Shown here one piece after another: positions 8,220 to 18,594 of a stretch of DNA of 64,000 nucleotides (its first letter is position 1; each line of letters begins with the position of its first letter). The notes under the pieces are model-generated. The model had not been told where the DNA came from and did not search any database. It worked only from the letters and a program-made list of their open reading frames with translations. A program made the position numbers and the translations under genes. Source of the DNA: Bremia lactucae (lineage: Eukaryota > Oomycota > Peronosporomycetes > Peronosporales > Peronosporaceae); assembly GCF_004359215.1 (NCBI RefSeq), contig NC_090623.1, forward strand, positions 1,540,573-1,604,572. The letters run 5' to 3'.

Positions 8220-11200
8220 CAAGATACGATATAACGGGCTAAAGTTGCCCTATGGGTCACAATCTCAGTTAAGTACACTTTGTGCACTTAAGGGATAGTC
8301 AACTACTTAGGTGATGTAACTGTACGTACCACTTGGATGTGGTTCACATTGTGAACCCACCCTTGTGTATGTGATATCCCTGGAGGACGGCTAGCGTCAT
8401 CCGTTACGCGAGGTATTCAGAAACATACGCTCGCAATATTGATCTACAGAGATGGCATTTTACGAGTGGCTGTTAGGATTTATATTTGATACGATTAATT
8501 ATATATCAGTCTAAAAACTACTTCCTAGTTCACGAAGCGCACGTGGAGCCGGATTACCGCTCCCGTGACGTCACTTAAACTAAGGCACTTAGCTCGTTGA
8601 GTGAGGTCGCTTAAGCGTCCACCAACATTCTCACTACACCCAAGAGAAGACGGTCTAATCGCTTCGTTGCTGTGCTGATGTGTGTGCTTAAGTAGAGCGT
8701 GGCCGCATCAAGACGTGCCTGCCTACACTTTGTAGCACTCGAAATCCTTCCCACGACCCGCCTCTCTGAGCGTGTACGTGAAAATGAGCCTCAATATTGA
8801 TTGGGCTAATTTCCCCCATCCTACCGATCATCACCGAGAGTTGGCTGAGCAATTGGCGCAGGGACTTGGTGAACAAGCCATGGCCAGGCTCTTGACTAGT
8901 CCTCCTGAGTAACATGTTGCTCAGTTGGAGCAGTTTAAGGCGTTCGCTCTTGGACAGCAAAAGGCCGTAACCGAGGCACACAGCCATGCTGCGGCGGAGT
9001 CTGTCACTCAAATTTGAGATGAGCTTAGGCGTGAGCGGGCTCGGAGCGAGGTTCTCAACAGGACTGTTGAGATGCTCTTCGCCCGGCCGCATCAGCCGAG
9101 GCCCATTCGGATGGACCCGCCCGAGTTCGATGGAACTGCAGCGCACACGACTGTCCGCTGGCAGTTAGATTTGGAGCGATGCGGTGTGGCGTAGCTCATC
9201 CAGGATAAGAGCCGGATGGTGTCGTTCGCCATGTCGCATCTGCGCGATAAGGCCTCAGAGTGGGCTTACGCTTAGCACATCAAGGTGCCCATGAACAGAC
9301 TGCGGCACGCTCATTGCGACAGGCCCCTTTTAGAAAGGTGCCGTTGACGATGGAAGAGGCAATCCAAATTGCCTTAGTTGAGGAGCAATACTTCAACATG
9401 GCCTCGGCGACCGCATGGTACAAGGCGTCGGCCGAGAGGTCAGATGTCATTCCAATGGAGGTGGGCAATGCAGACGTAGTCTGTAATAAATGCGGCAAGC
9501 GTGGCCATGTGATGACTCGCTGCTATGCCAGGATCCCTGGTGGGCTAAGATGCCCAGCAAGAGGACTCCTTACCCGATATGTGATGGCAAAAAAACAGCG
9601 TGCGAGACGCGTGTGAACTGCATCGACCGCTGAGAGTTCGGAAAATGCAGCGAAGCAGAAGCGGCGGGATGCCCTACTGACGCGGACTCTGAACCTACCC
9701 CTAAGTTCAGAGGTATGGAACAAATGGGTAGCATATTCCCTGAGGTCTCGAATTCGGATCTCAGCCCTTCTGGTCTATAGTGCTCGAGTACTAGGCAATG
9801 ACCATGTGATGGCCCTTCTTGTGGATTCGGGTGCATTACAGAATTGTGTAAAATCGCGGCTCTAAAACAGAGACCCGACAAATAACGACGATCAAATCAC
9901 GTCAAAACGAGCGGCCTTTGGATTGGTCCTAATAAAAAAACACGGACCCTCGAACGAGGTGTTCGAGGCCGTCGAATACAAAATAGCGGAGGCATCCAAT
10001 GTTGAGATGCTCCAGTATGTCTTCAAATCTGCTGAGGAGATAGTAAGACTCAAAGATGCCGTGAGGTCTGTTCTTGACCGAACTTTAGAAAGCAAAATTC
10101 ACGAAGTAGTCGCACCAGTTCCAGAAAAGTTCGGTGTACTGTTGCTCGTCGACCAAAATGGACAAGAGTGTCTTGTTAAAAGACAAACATAAATGATTCG
10201 CTGCTCAAGACTGGGATGCCTTGAGAGACAGCCCGTTTTAAAATTCTGTGAAAACACCGTGATGTGCTTCCAGAAGAAGTACCGAGCCGCCTACCGGCTG
10301 ACAGGGGTATCGGGCATGAAATTAATTTGAAACCTGGCACCAAGTATTGTGTGACCAGGCAATGGCTGTTGCCAAAAGAACAAGTCGATCGTATCGATGA
10401 ATTCTTCTACAAGCGAGCCAAGATGGGATATGTACGTGAGAGCAAGTTGCCTCACTACAGCCTGACATTATGTATGCGTATAAAAACGCGTGTATAGCGC
10501 GTAATTTACGCTTACGGTAAGCTGGACACCGGCGCAAACGCAAATTCCGTGGAAAGATATCTCGTTGATTTCCATGGGAATGTCAACTATCTTTTCCGCG
10601 CTGGATTTAAAAGATGGCTACTTTCAGGTACTCATAAGAGAGCCCGATGTAACCAGAACGGCAGTAAGCACTCCAAGCGGTAGTAGCTTATGATTCTACA
10701 AGGTTTGAAAAAGGCAACGGCGACATTCAACTGAGTGGTGGCTCACGTGATGCGTCAGCACCGTGCCTACGAGCCCCATCATTTTACGATGTATTCGTGA
10801 ATAGTAGGGTGAAGACGGGCTGAGCGAAATAGAGTCGCCGAAGCGTCATTTGAACGCTGTGTTGCAGACTTTGGGTGACGCCTAACTATACGTCAACATA
10901 CAAAAGTGCGTCATAAAGGTCTCCGAGATACCTGTGCTTGACTGCATCGTAGGTACACATGGTGTACGAGCAGACCCAGACAAGGTAAAATTGGTAAAGG
11001 AACGGCAAATTCCCACGACATGTAAGGGATTTGAGCCAATTCCGAGGAATCGCTAAATACTTGCATTGATCGCTCATCCACAACGCGTTGGGCTTCGCTC
11101 GCGCTTTTAGCGTCAAACTCGCCAATGACACCACCGAGAGGTTGTCAGAGAAATTTTGATAGCCACATCTATATCGATGGACGGCGAACAATATTTGCTA
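8220..11200 (+). mobile_element. Ty3/gypsy element copy A: LTR-like leader, gag and RT remnants
   Basis: The left part (from about 8226, TAACGGGCTAAAGTTGCC) is similar to 13923 onward, so the same family occurs twice in direct orientation. Gag is recognisable from about 8790 to 9610 with stops and an internal deletion. Protease/linker sequence lies around 9890-10190. Reverse-transcriptase blocks are spread through 10264-11200: VTRQWLLPKEQVDRIDEFF, then AHVMRQHRAYEPHHFTMY, then EIPVLDCIVGTHGVRADPDK. Frames change repeatedly and no integrase is seen downstream in this orientation. LTR boundaries could not be fixed. Confidence 0.75.
8790..9616 (+). pseudogene. gag remnant with CCHC zinc knuckle (copy A)
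   Basis: Segments such as ELAEQLAQGLGEQAMARLL, RMDPPEFDGTAAHTTVRWQ and MSHLRDKASEWAYA are Gag matrix/capsid blocks of an oomycete gypsy element. The open frame 9260-9616 ends with a zinc knuckle, CNKCGKRGHVMTRCYA (C-x2-C-x4-H-x4-C). Stop codons lie at about 8911 and 9016. Compared with the second copy, the section between EWAY and the later gag block (HIKVPMNRLRH...) is deleted. Confidence 0.75.
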
Positions 11201-11450
11201 CGTAGTTGTCAATAACGAAACATTGCTTTGGAACACAGGCATTTTTTGCCGTTACTTCATACTGACTACTGCTAAATCGGCAGAGCCACTAGGGCAAGTT
11301 TCTGTCATTGATTTGTAAAATTGTCTTCTTACGGCCCAGAGTAAGTGCCCACTCGATGGTGCGTCATGAAGCTTGTAAAATATCTTCAGCGTGATATCTG
11401 TGTCATGAGAGACAAAGGTTTACAGGGCAACACCTGATGCCATAATTGCC
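11201..11450. other. Junction between opposite-strand retroelement pieces
   Basis: No reading frame is recognisable. The plus-strand RT remnant of copy A stops before this stretch, and a minus-strand RNase H remnant begins after it, so it contains the breakpoint of a nested insertion or rearrangement. Confidence 0.4.
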
Positions 11451-11482
11451 ATCGCTGTAGCTAAACCTACTTAGCTTAGCCT

Positions 11483-12103
11483 TCACGTGCGACGAAAGGA
11501 GACAATTCGTCCACCCAAGTGATCCAGCAGCAGGCAACAATGTTCATTCTGACTGTAGCTATCCATTATTTTGAAGGCCAACGAGCTCGTCACAAGGTAG
11601 ACCTTAATGGCTGCCAACGTTTGACAAATCGACTTGTGCCTTAGCACTAGAAATACTTCCTGGTATCTTGCCTCGAAGTTTGACCCGAGCGATAACGCGT
11701 TAGCCAAGATATTCGACTTACGGCTTGTGATCATCATTGAAATTAATTCTGAGAAGAATGTAAGCCATCTTGCCATTTTAGGCGAGAGGTGCGGTGAGTT
11801 TATTGCAGTTCGCAGTGATGCGTGATCCGTGTCAACCATATATGGCTCGGTGCCCAGTAGGTGCATACGAAACTTGACAAAAGCATACTTTATTAAAAGT
11901 AGCTCCTTGTAGTGCACAGGGTAATTCAGTTCCGCGGCTTTCAAAAGCCGAGACTGATAAGAGATGACAAGGTCAACGCCGTCATCAACCTTCTGCATGA
12001 GCGCGCTGCCGATTGAAACATTGCTTGCATCCCAGACGACGCTAAAAGGCTTATCCGCGTCTAGCAATGCCAAGACCGGTGCCTCTACCGTAGATTGTTT
12101 CAC
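11483..12103 (-). pseudogene. Gypsy RT/RNase H remnant, opposite strand
   Basis: A 206-codon open frame on the minus strand reads APVLALLDADKPFSVVWDAS, then GSALMQKVDDGVDLVISYQS, then LNYPVHYKELLLIKYAFVKF, then TDHASLRTAINSPHLSPKMA. These are the end of RT and the RNase H domain of a Ty3/gypsy polyprotein. Further blocks (ICQTLAAIKVY...CCLLLDHLGG) match the linker before integrase. There is no ATG-initiated full pol, and upstream RT motifs are missing. Orientation is opposite to both flanking gag copies. Confidence 0.8.
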
Positions 12104-12495
12104 TGTTGTGAGCGCATCTACTTGTTCCTTTGACCAAACCCATTCTGCATCATTTTAAGAAGGTCAGACAAGGGCTCAATCCGCTTCGCATTATTCTTGC
12201 TGTACTGGCCATCACATGAAAAGCCCTTGACGCGACGGCAAACGTACAGGACCAGCAAAAACAGTATGCGGACTAACATGGTCGCAAAATACAATGACGC
12301 TTTAGAATAGGAGAATAAGGAGTATAAGTAGTGCTATGTTACCTTAAATGCAGTTTCTGTACTACCTGGAGGTAGACGGGGAAGGTGAAAGAATTCCAGC
12401 CGAATGATTCCTCCACTGCGGTATGGATTTGGAGGGCGAGGATTATCACGCGCGTAACGCGGATCTCTCAGCATCAGCTTTTCCACAAGGTCCAG

Positions 12496-13113
12496 CTAAA
12501 GTTGCAGCCTTTCGTAACCCTGGCGATCCTTCGAGCGAACATCACGGAGATCCATAGTCAGTCGCAAGACTTGACTTTTGAGATCCCGATCCATGGAAGC
12601 GGGATAGGTTCCCGCGAATAGGTAGGCGAAATCGAGGCTCCTATCGGGCGCCGCATGCACTGATGGATGCTGCTGGGATCCAACGCTCCCTTTTTGCAAG
12701 GTTAATTGCTCACTGGTCCGTGCAGCAGAACCTTCAAATGTTCGTCTAGTGGAGAGAAAATCGAAGAGTTTTGACACTTGGAAACCAGTCGATGCCTTGC
12801 GTGTCGACATTCCGAGCGAATATCTGCCAATGAGAAGGAATACCAATTGTTGTTCCGTTAGTTTGGAATGGACTAGCAGGAGCGGCGTGATGAGAAAAAC
12901 AGGGTACCAACCATGAGAAATCATGGGCGGTACTGTACCCTGTTTCTTCCCTGCTTCGTATTGGTCGGTTGACTCATTCGAATGCAACACGACCGGGATC
13001 GGGGAAATATGTCCAAGTATTTTTCCCTGGGCCTTCCATGAATTGTAGACGCCATAAGATTTATAAGCGTCTATAATGGCGCACTTTAGGATCGACGCCC
13101 TAGTTCCGTTCAA
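12496..13113 (-). other. Unassigned open frame in retroelement block
   Basis: A 205-codon open stretch that begins only at a TTG, so it is not a normal start. The translation (for example LFDFLSTRRTFEGSAARTSEQ and MDRDLKSQVLRLTMDLRDV) is compositionally protein-like but I recognise no domain. It lies on the same strand as the RNase H remnant and the frame at 13309, so it may be the gag/protease part of that minus-strand element. Confidence 0.3.
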
Positions 13114-13308
13114 ACGAGGTCATTCGGATGGAGGTGGCACAAGAGGTATGTTACCAGTCACATAGCCGTGTTCAATACGACTGGCTTATGACGCCGACTG
13201 AACACGTTCACAAGCTGTCGGTGGAGCTTTAGCTCAGACTTTTTTGCGTCAAATTCATTGTGTATGATGGTCTGAACGACAGATATTGGAATTAGTATGT
13301 TGTTTTAC

Positions 13309-13767
13309 CTAACTAAGAAGCAGCTGCACCTCTGTGGCAGTAAGCTCATGAACGGTCGCTGCATTAGCTAGCGCAGACGACGATACAGCTGCCTCGTTGA
13401 CGCAAGGCAAGTTTGCCTTCGCAACGTTAGGCGTCTCCATGTTAAGAGCAATGGGTGAAGTTTGGATGGGTAATATTGCGCCATCAACCTTATTAATTAT
13501 CTCGCTGAACTCATCACTACTGTGCGGTGATGGTAGCTGTGTCAACGCATTGTAGTCAACAATGATCGACGGATCTACATCCTCACTGCGAAAGCGGGAT
13601 GGATCATTAAGTCTAATTAACAGCGCGACAGCAGCGGCAGTACCTGTTGGCGTTACAGCTGAGGCACCATACGCCGGCAGCTTTTTATCGTTGCGCGAGC
13701 GCTTCGTGCGTGGTTGTATGGGTGCCTTCGCAGACAACCCATCAGATTTCCCCCTCTTAGGTGGCAT
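13309..13767 (-). CDS. Hypothetical 152-residue protein, possibly retroelement gag start
   Basis: Starts at ATG 13767 (MPPKRGKSDGLSAKAPIQPR), with a basic N terminus followed by a low-complexity Ala/Ser/Thr-rich body and an acidic central part (FRSEDVDPSIIVDYNAL). No known domain is seen. Its position at the 5' side of minus-strand retroelement pieces suggests a gag leader region. It could also be a host exon fragment; neither is proven. Confidence 0.35.
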   Translation of the reverse strand: MPPKRGKSDGLSAKAPIQPRTKRSRNDKKLPAYGASAVTPTGTAAAVALLIRLNDPSRFRSEDVDPSIIVDYNALTQLPSPHSSDEFSEIINKVDGAILPIQTSPIALNMETPNVAKANLPCVNEAAVSSSALANAATVHELTATEVQLLLS

Positions 13768-13904
13768 ATCAGGCGCCGTGTGATGACAAAGATGTACACA
13801 CACCTGGTCGCTAGGAGTCGTTGAGAGGACTTAAAGCGGCGCGCAAAAACTGCTCGCTGTCCCTCAATTCTCCCGTTGACGATTTTACAGAATGTTAAAT
13901 TCGT

Positions 13905-15660
13905 TCTTAAAGAGGGGGTGGCGTAACGGGCTCAAGTTGCCGTATGTTTCACAAACCCGTTAAGTACACTTGGTGTGCTTACGGAATGGTCAATTGCTTC
14001 ATCGCCAACTACCTCCCACACGTTACAGAAGACGGTCATAACGCTTCCTCACTGAGTTTGAAGGTGTGTGCTTAACCAGGGCGTGGCTGCTATAAAAGCG
14101 CCCGGCTTCACTTGGTAGCACTAGTAGTCACTATGAGCGCGTCAGTGAGAATGAGCCTCATATCGATTGAGCTTATTTCCCACACCTCTCCGAACATCAT
14201 TGGGAGGTGGCCGTATGGCCCACTATCAACTTGATATTCACATCCGCAAGTTTAATTAAGAAACCTGCAGGTCTTTCAGATTTAAAGTTTGAGAGTAGGT
14301 CGAGGATGTTTTTTTCCTGAATCCATTTATCATTCCCTTTACCTCATTATACTATCGCAAATAAGTTGCTGCTATCCAGAAGGCAATTTTAAAGGGAACC
14401 AGCTACGAGATGGTTCGATTAGTCTTTCGCCCAGAGCATTTGGCGCAGGGAATTGGCAAGCAAGCCCTGGTCAGGCTCTAAAAAATCCTCCTGAGCAACA
14501 TTTTGCTCAGTTCGAGCAGTTTGAGGCTTTTGTGCTTGGACAGCGGAGATCCGCGTCCGAGGCACAGAGTCATTCTTTGGGCGAAGTCCGTCACTCAGAC
14601 TCAGGATGAGCTGAGGCGTGAGCTGAGGCGTGAGCAGGCTCGGAGCGAGGCTCTCAACAGGACTGTTGAGATGCTGTCCGCCCGACTGCATCAGCCGAGG
14701 TTCATGATCCCAAGTTCCATAGAACTGCAGCGGACACGATTAACCCCTTGCTGTTAGCCGCTGAGCAATGCGGTGTGGAGAAGCTCATCGAAGACCTGCG
14801 CGGTAAGGCCTCAGAGTGGGCTTACTCGGCGCTTATGGCGGACAATATGGCGTTTCCTTCATCAGCGATATTTAAAGAACAGATTCGCACCATGTAACAG
14901 CCGCCGAACAACGAAATGTTGCTTTAGGCGCGCTTCTTTTGAGCGCGACAAGCGAAGCGATCTCTGCAAGACTATATACAGGAGATGCGATCGCTGTCGG
15001 CATCCATTACTACGGGTCCGGTACTGGAACACATTAAGGTGCCCACGTTCATGAATGGACTGCGGCACGGCCCACCGCGACAGGCCTTTTTTAGAAAGGT
15101 ATTGGAACACATTGAAGTGCCCACGTTCAGGAACGGACTGTGGCGCAGCCATTGCGACAGGCCATTTAGAAAGGTGCCGTCGACGATGGAATTGGCAATC
15201 CAAATTGTCTTAGCTTTAACAGTGTCTCGGTGACTGCTTGGTATAAGCCGTCGGCCGACAGGTCGGATGTAACTCCAATGAAGTTGGTCAATGCAGACGT
15301 AGTCTGCTACTAGTACGACAAGTGCAGACATATGGTGGCTCCCTGCTATAACAGAGTCACTGCTGGGGCTAAGATGCCCAGCAAGAGGACTCCATACCCG
15401 ATGGGTGATGGCAAGAACCAGCGTGCAAGACGCGTGAGCTCTGCATCAATCAGTGACCCCCGGGAAATGCAGGTGCGCAATAGGGGCGGGATGCCCTACT
15501 GACGCGGGCTCTGAAGCTACTCTAACTTCAGAAATATCGATCAATTGGGTAGCGTAGTCCCTAACGTCTCGAAATTTCAGACTTCAACTCTGTTGGTCTA
15601 TAGTGCTCGAGTAAGGAGGCTATGACTTTCTGATGACCGTTTTCGTGGATTTGGGGGCAT
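13905..15660 (+). mobile_element. Ty3/gypsy element copy B: PPT/LTR-like start and gag remnant
   Basis: The purine-rich run AAGAGGGGGTGG (about 13909-13920) is followed by CGTAACGGGCTCAAGTTGCC, which resembles a polypurine tract and LTR start and is homologous to the start of copy A. Gag then runs from about 14400 to 15480 in broken frames: RRELRREQARSEALNRTVEM, then GKASEWAYSALMADNMAFPS, then QEMRSLSASIT and HIKVPTFMNGLRHGPPRQAF. The zinc-knuckle region near 15305 has lost Cys residues. If 13909-13923 is a true 3' PPT/LTR junction, copies A and B share this LTR as a tandem pair. Confidence 0.65.
15025..15175 (+). repeat. Tandem duplication inside gag copy B
   Basis: A unit starting TGGAACACATT at 15025-15102 (78 bp) is repeated at 15103-15175 (73 bp) with several substitutions and a short deletion. 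Both encode the gag stretch ending in the FRKV block. It is absent as a duplication in copy A. Confidence 0.7.
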
Positions 15661-16227
15661 AAAAAAGTAAACGCTTATAGGTGTCAGTATATACTTCAGA
15701 GTTAGATTGAAGAGTTGATCAAAGATTTAGTGTCATAGAGCAGGTCATCGATTGGTCATCTAATAGTCAGTTACGATCAACCCTGTGCATTTAGTCACAC
15801 TTTTTTAAGCTGAGGACTGCTTTATGACCTCTTCATATGAAAGTTGTAATCGTGTAGAACGTAAACATAATAATCTGTATGCTTCGTCGAGGCGCACCAC
15901 ACAGACATTACAATTTAATGATGGAGTTAATTAATTATTCGAAAGAAAGTAGATATGTAAAGAAGACAGTTTCATTCTTTCAGAAGCTTCCAGACATTAT
16001 CAATAACGTGGACGACGCATGTTATATACGTCAGGAGTTGTTTCTCTTAAATAATTTAAGAGATAAATAAGTTTAAGAAAACTTGACATCTTTTTAAAAG
16101 CTGCCATAAATTAAGACGACATGCAATCTTTCTTGCTTGCGTAAAAAATGCAGATTACTGCTTCCCACTGGCAAAATTCTCGTTTATTCACTAAATATTC
16201 GTAATTGCATCGGACTCACCGAGTCTA
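15661..16227. other. Intergenic with one small open frame
   Basis: An ATG-started 63-codon frame lies at 15879-16070 (+): MLRRGAPHRHYNLMMELINY followed by a basic stretch and ending LLNNLRDK. No family is recognised and nothing else supports it, so it is not called as a gene. The rest, including the 3' flank of the J-protein gene, shows nothing definable. Confidence 0.35.
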
Positions 16228-16872
16228 CTAATTACCCAGCACAAAAGGCTTACAAAGCAACACTATCCACGTAGCTGCCCAGCCAGTAAAGCTCCCAACT
16301 AAGAGGCCCATAGATGTTATGGTCACGTAGTCGGATACGGACATGACCTCCCTTTGAATTTTAGTCTGCTGGTTTACTGGCGATTTAATGTTTTCTTTGT
16401 AGCCAGGCCGGTGACAGAAATACATGCCAGCGAAGCCCATAAGACATATCTCACAGCTGTAAATTACTTGATAGCTCAACGCGCCATTACATGTGCGCAC
16501 ACTCGATCCAATTAATCCAGTGGTAAAGGATAGCAATAATGGTGCCAATTGAGTAATAGCCTCGCCAACTCGAGGCTTAAGGGCTGGACCGTAGCGATCG
16601 TAGAGTCGTCGCTTCTCTGGATCCGACAGCACCTCGTATGCCTCAGTAATTGCTTGAAATTGGTTTGGGTCTTCAGAACGGGTCTTGTCTGGGTGATATT
16701 TAAGCGCCATAGATCGATAAGCCTTGACAATTTCGGCCGGACTAACAATGTACAGTAAGAAAATCATACAAAGGGAATAATATTGCGACCAGAGAAATAT
16801 TCACTACCTTGCATCTACAGTCACATCAAGAACATTGTAGTAGCACAGCTTCTCCACCTCATACATCGACAT
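16228..16872 (-). CDS. Membrane J-domain (DnaJ/Sec63-like) co-chaperone
   Basis: Two exons: 16808-16872 and 16228-16741, with a 66-bp intron at 16742-16807 (donor AG|GTAGTG, acceptor TTGTTAG|TCC). Splicing restores a complete J-domain start: [20 protein letters not shown] joins [20 protein letters not shown]. The 192-residue product has the HPD motif needed to stimulate Hsp70 (KYHPDKT) and helix IV ([15 protein letters not shown]) in the first 75 residues. Hydrophobic segments follow ([33 protein letters not shown] and a C-terminal [20 protein letters not shown]). It is probably an integral membrane J-protein of the ER or mitochondrion. It lacks the Brl domain of true Sec63, so the exact class is open. 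Confidence 0.88.
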
Positions 16873-18594
16873 TCTTTCAAGCTTCAGGTCGAACAAACAA
16901 TACGAGTCACGTCTCACATGCCTCGATTCTTGGACCATTCTGACCAATCACAGACATGTTGAAGATGTCAATCTGGCTGATTGCATGTTATTGACACTGT
17001 TTTTTTGGCTAATAACAACATTTCCTGTAGTTGTCGTTATGGTGTGAATTCGATTGTCTTTTGAGACGGTAGCAAAAAATATTGTACGTAGAATCGCGTC
17101 TAGTGAATCGATCGAAGATACGAGATGACTGGCGAGAGTAGTAGTGAATGTTAGCGACACGTTTCCAGACCAGCCAGACGAGGACTTGGACGTTGCCGTT
17201 ATTTTCCAGTCGTGATATTTCAATCCTATTTGCTCTCCTTATGGCAAATAGGATTGAAATATCACGACTCCAACTGTACACATGTACGAAACTATAAACT
17301 ATCAGATTACATTTTTTCCAGATGATCGTAGCAAGGGAAGTGCACTTCGATTATTTTCTCGTCAACGGTCACCGCCAGCATTATTGGCCTCTCGAGCTTA
17401 AAGTGATATCGCGTTATGCTTTCTTGTTACCATATTTTCCTTTTTGAATTGAGCGGACGCCTCGGAAGAACGTGTGCGTTCGGCTATCGCCTTTGCTGCA
17501 GATAGAATATTTGGTAGGCCATAAGCATTCGCTTTGATACCTTAGCGCTTGGCATCTATCTATCTGCCGCACAGAATACCGAAGAGTGTATGCCTTTATT
17601 TGAAGAGTTTATGATGTTTTACTGAAAGCGCCCTGATCACTGCCAAAACTTTTACTTTTACAAATGTAAATATAGGTCAACTCGCTTGTACGGTCATCAA
17701 AGGCGCAGTTTTTCATGAAACGCTTAATTGATTATACGAGCGAATATTAGGAGACATACTATAAAATAACACATTATTTTCCTTTCGTAGTTTTCTCCTC
17801 TTCTTTTACTAATGCTGCATTTATACCCACTTATCGAGTTTGCACTTTTAAGAGGAAGCAGGCTTGTATAGTTTTGCTTACGACTTTTGGTATGCATTTA
17901 AACTTAACCATGTCCATTGGAACTGAAACATCATTTTCATTAGACGAAGCATGCGCTGATCTTGTTCTTTGGTTAATTTATTCGGACCTAGCCTGTATCA
18001 ATGTAACATGTGACACGCCTTGGTAGTGTCTCAGAGCATACATCTTTGCCTCAAAACAAGCAAAACTCTTTACATGTTTTGCTGGTCACCTCAGGCTTCC
18101 CTTTCTCCATATCTTATCTTGATCTTAAAGCCGGTGTTGCCCCAATGTTTTCACTGCGCTTCTACTAAAAAAAAGAACTACTGTACATACGATTATTGTT
18201 GGTCTATCAGTATTTATCGCGGCGCTTGTTTATCTAAATATATTTTGCTTGTAAATTACAAGAAATACCTAAAAATTTTCGATCGAACGATTCAACACGG
18301 ATTCCATAAATTTAAACTTGTCTCAGAGCACCCATTTCTGACGTGTAACGAACATACAGGATCACATTGCAGGCATGGATCTTAGCATGCCTCGGTGATG
18401 CGCCGGTTCGATTTTACCTGGGGGCGGCGGAGAAATAATGTCGAATAGCAAACTGCGTCGCCTCGCGCTTTTAATGCGACGTGCTAATAATGGGAAGGGA
18501 GAGATGAGGGCACCTTCTGGACTAGCTATACACGCGTCGTTCGTTCGCATCTCGCCCGCTTGTAGATAAAGACTTAACGATTTCACACTAAAAT
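16873..18594. other. 1.7-kb intergenic region
   Basis: No gene could be supported. Minus-strand open frames at 16948-17281 run through the perfect hairpin at 17208-17269 and look accidental. The plus frame at 18020-18385 lacks an ATG start and resembles nothing known. The region must carry the promoters of the divergent J-protein and transporter genes. Confidence 0.5.
17208..17269. repeat. Perfect 26-bp inverted repeat with 10-nt loop
   Basis: Arm 17208-17233 is the exact reverse complement of arm 17244-17269, with a 10-nt spacer TCTCCTTATG. Such a long perfect stem with a short loop is uncommon in intergenic DNA. It may be a foldback remnant, a templated-inversion scar or a transcribed hairpin. 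Confidence 0.95.

Noticed and set aside
16948..17281. Two overlapping minus-strand frames
   Set aside because: They run through the perfect hairpin, encode repetitive Ser/Thr-rich or basic sequence and show no domain; judged accidental.
18020..18385. 121-codon plus frame upstream of the transporter
   Set aside because: No ATG start, Cys/Tyr-rich random-looking sequence, no exon signals leading to the transporter.
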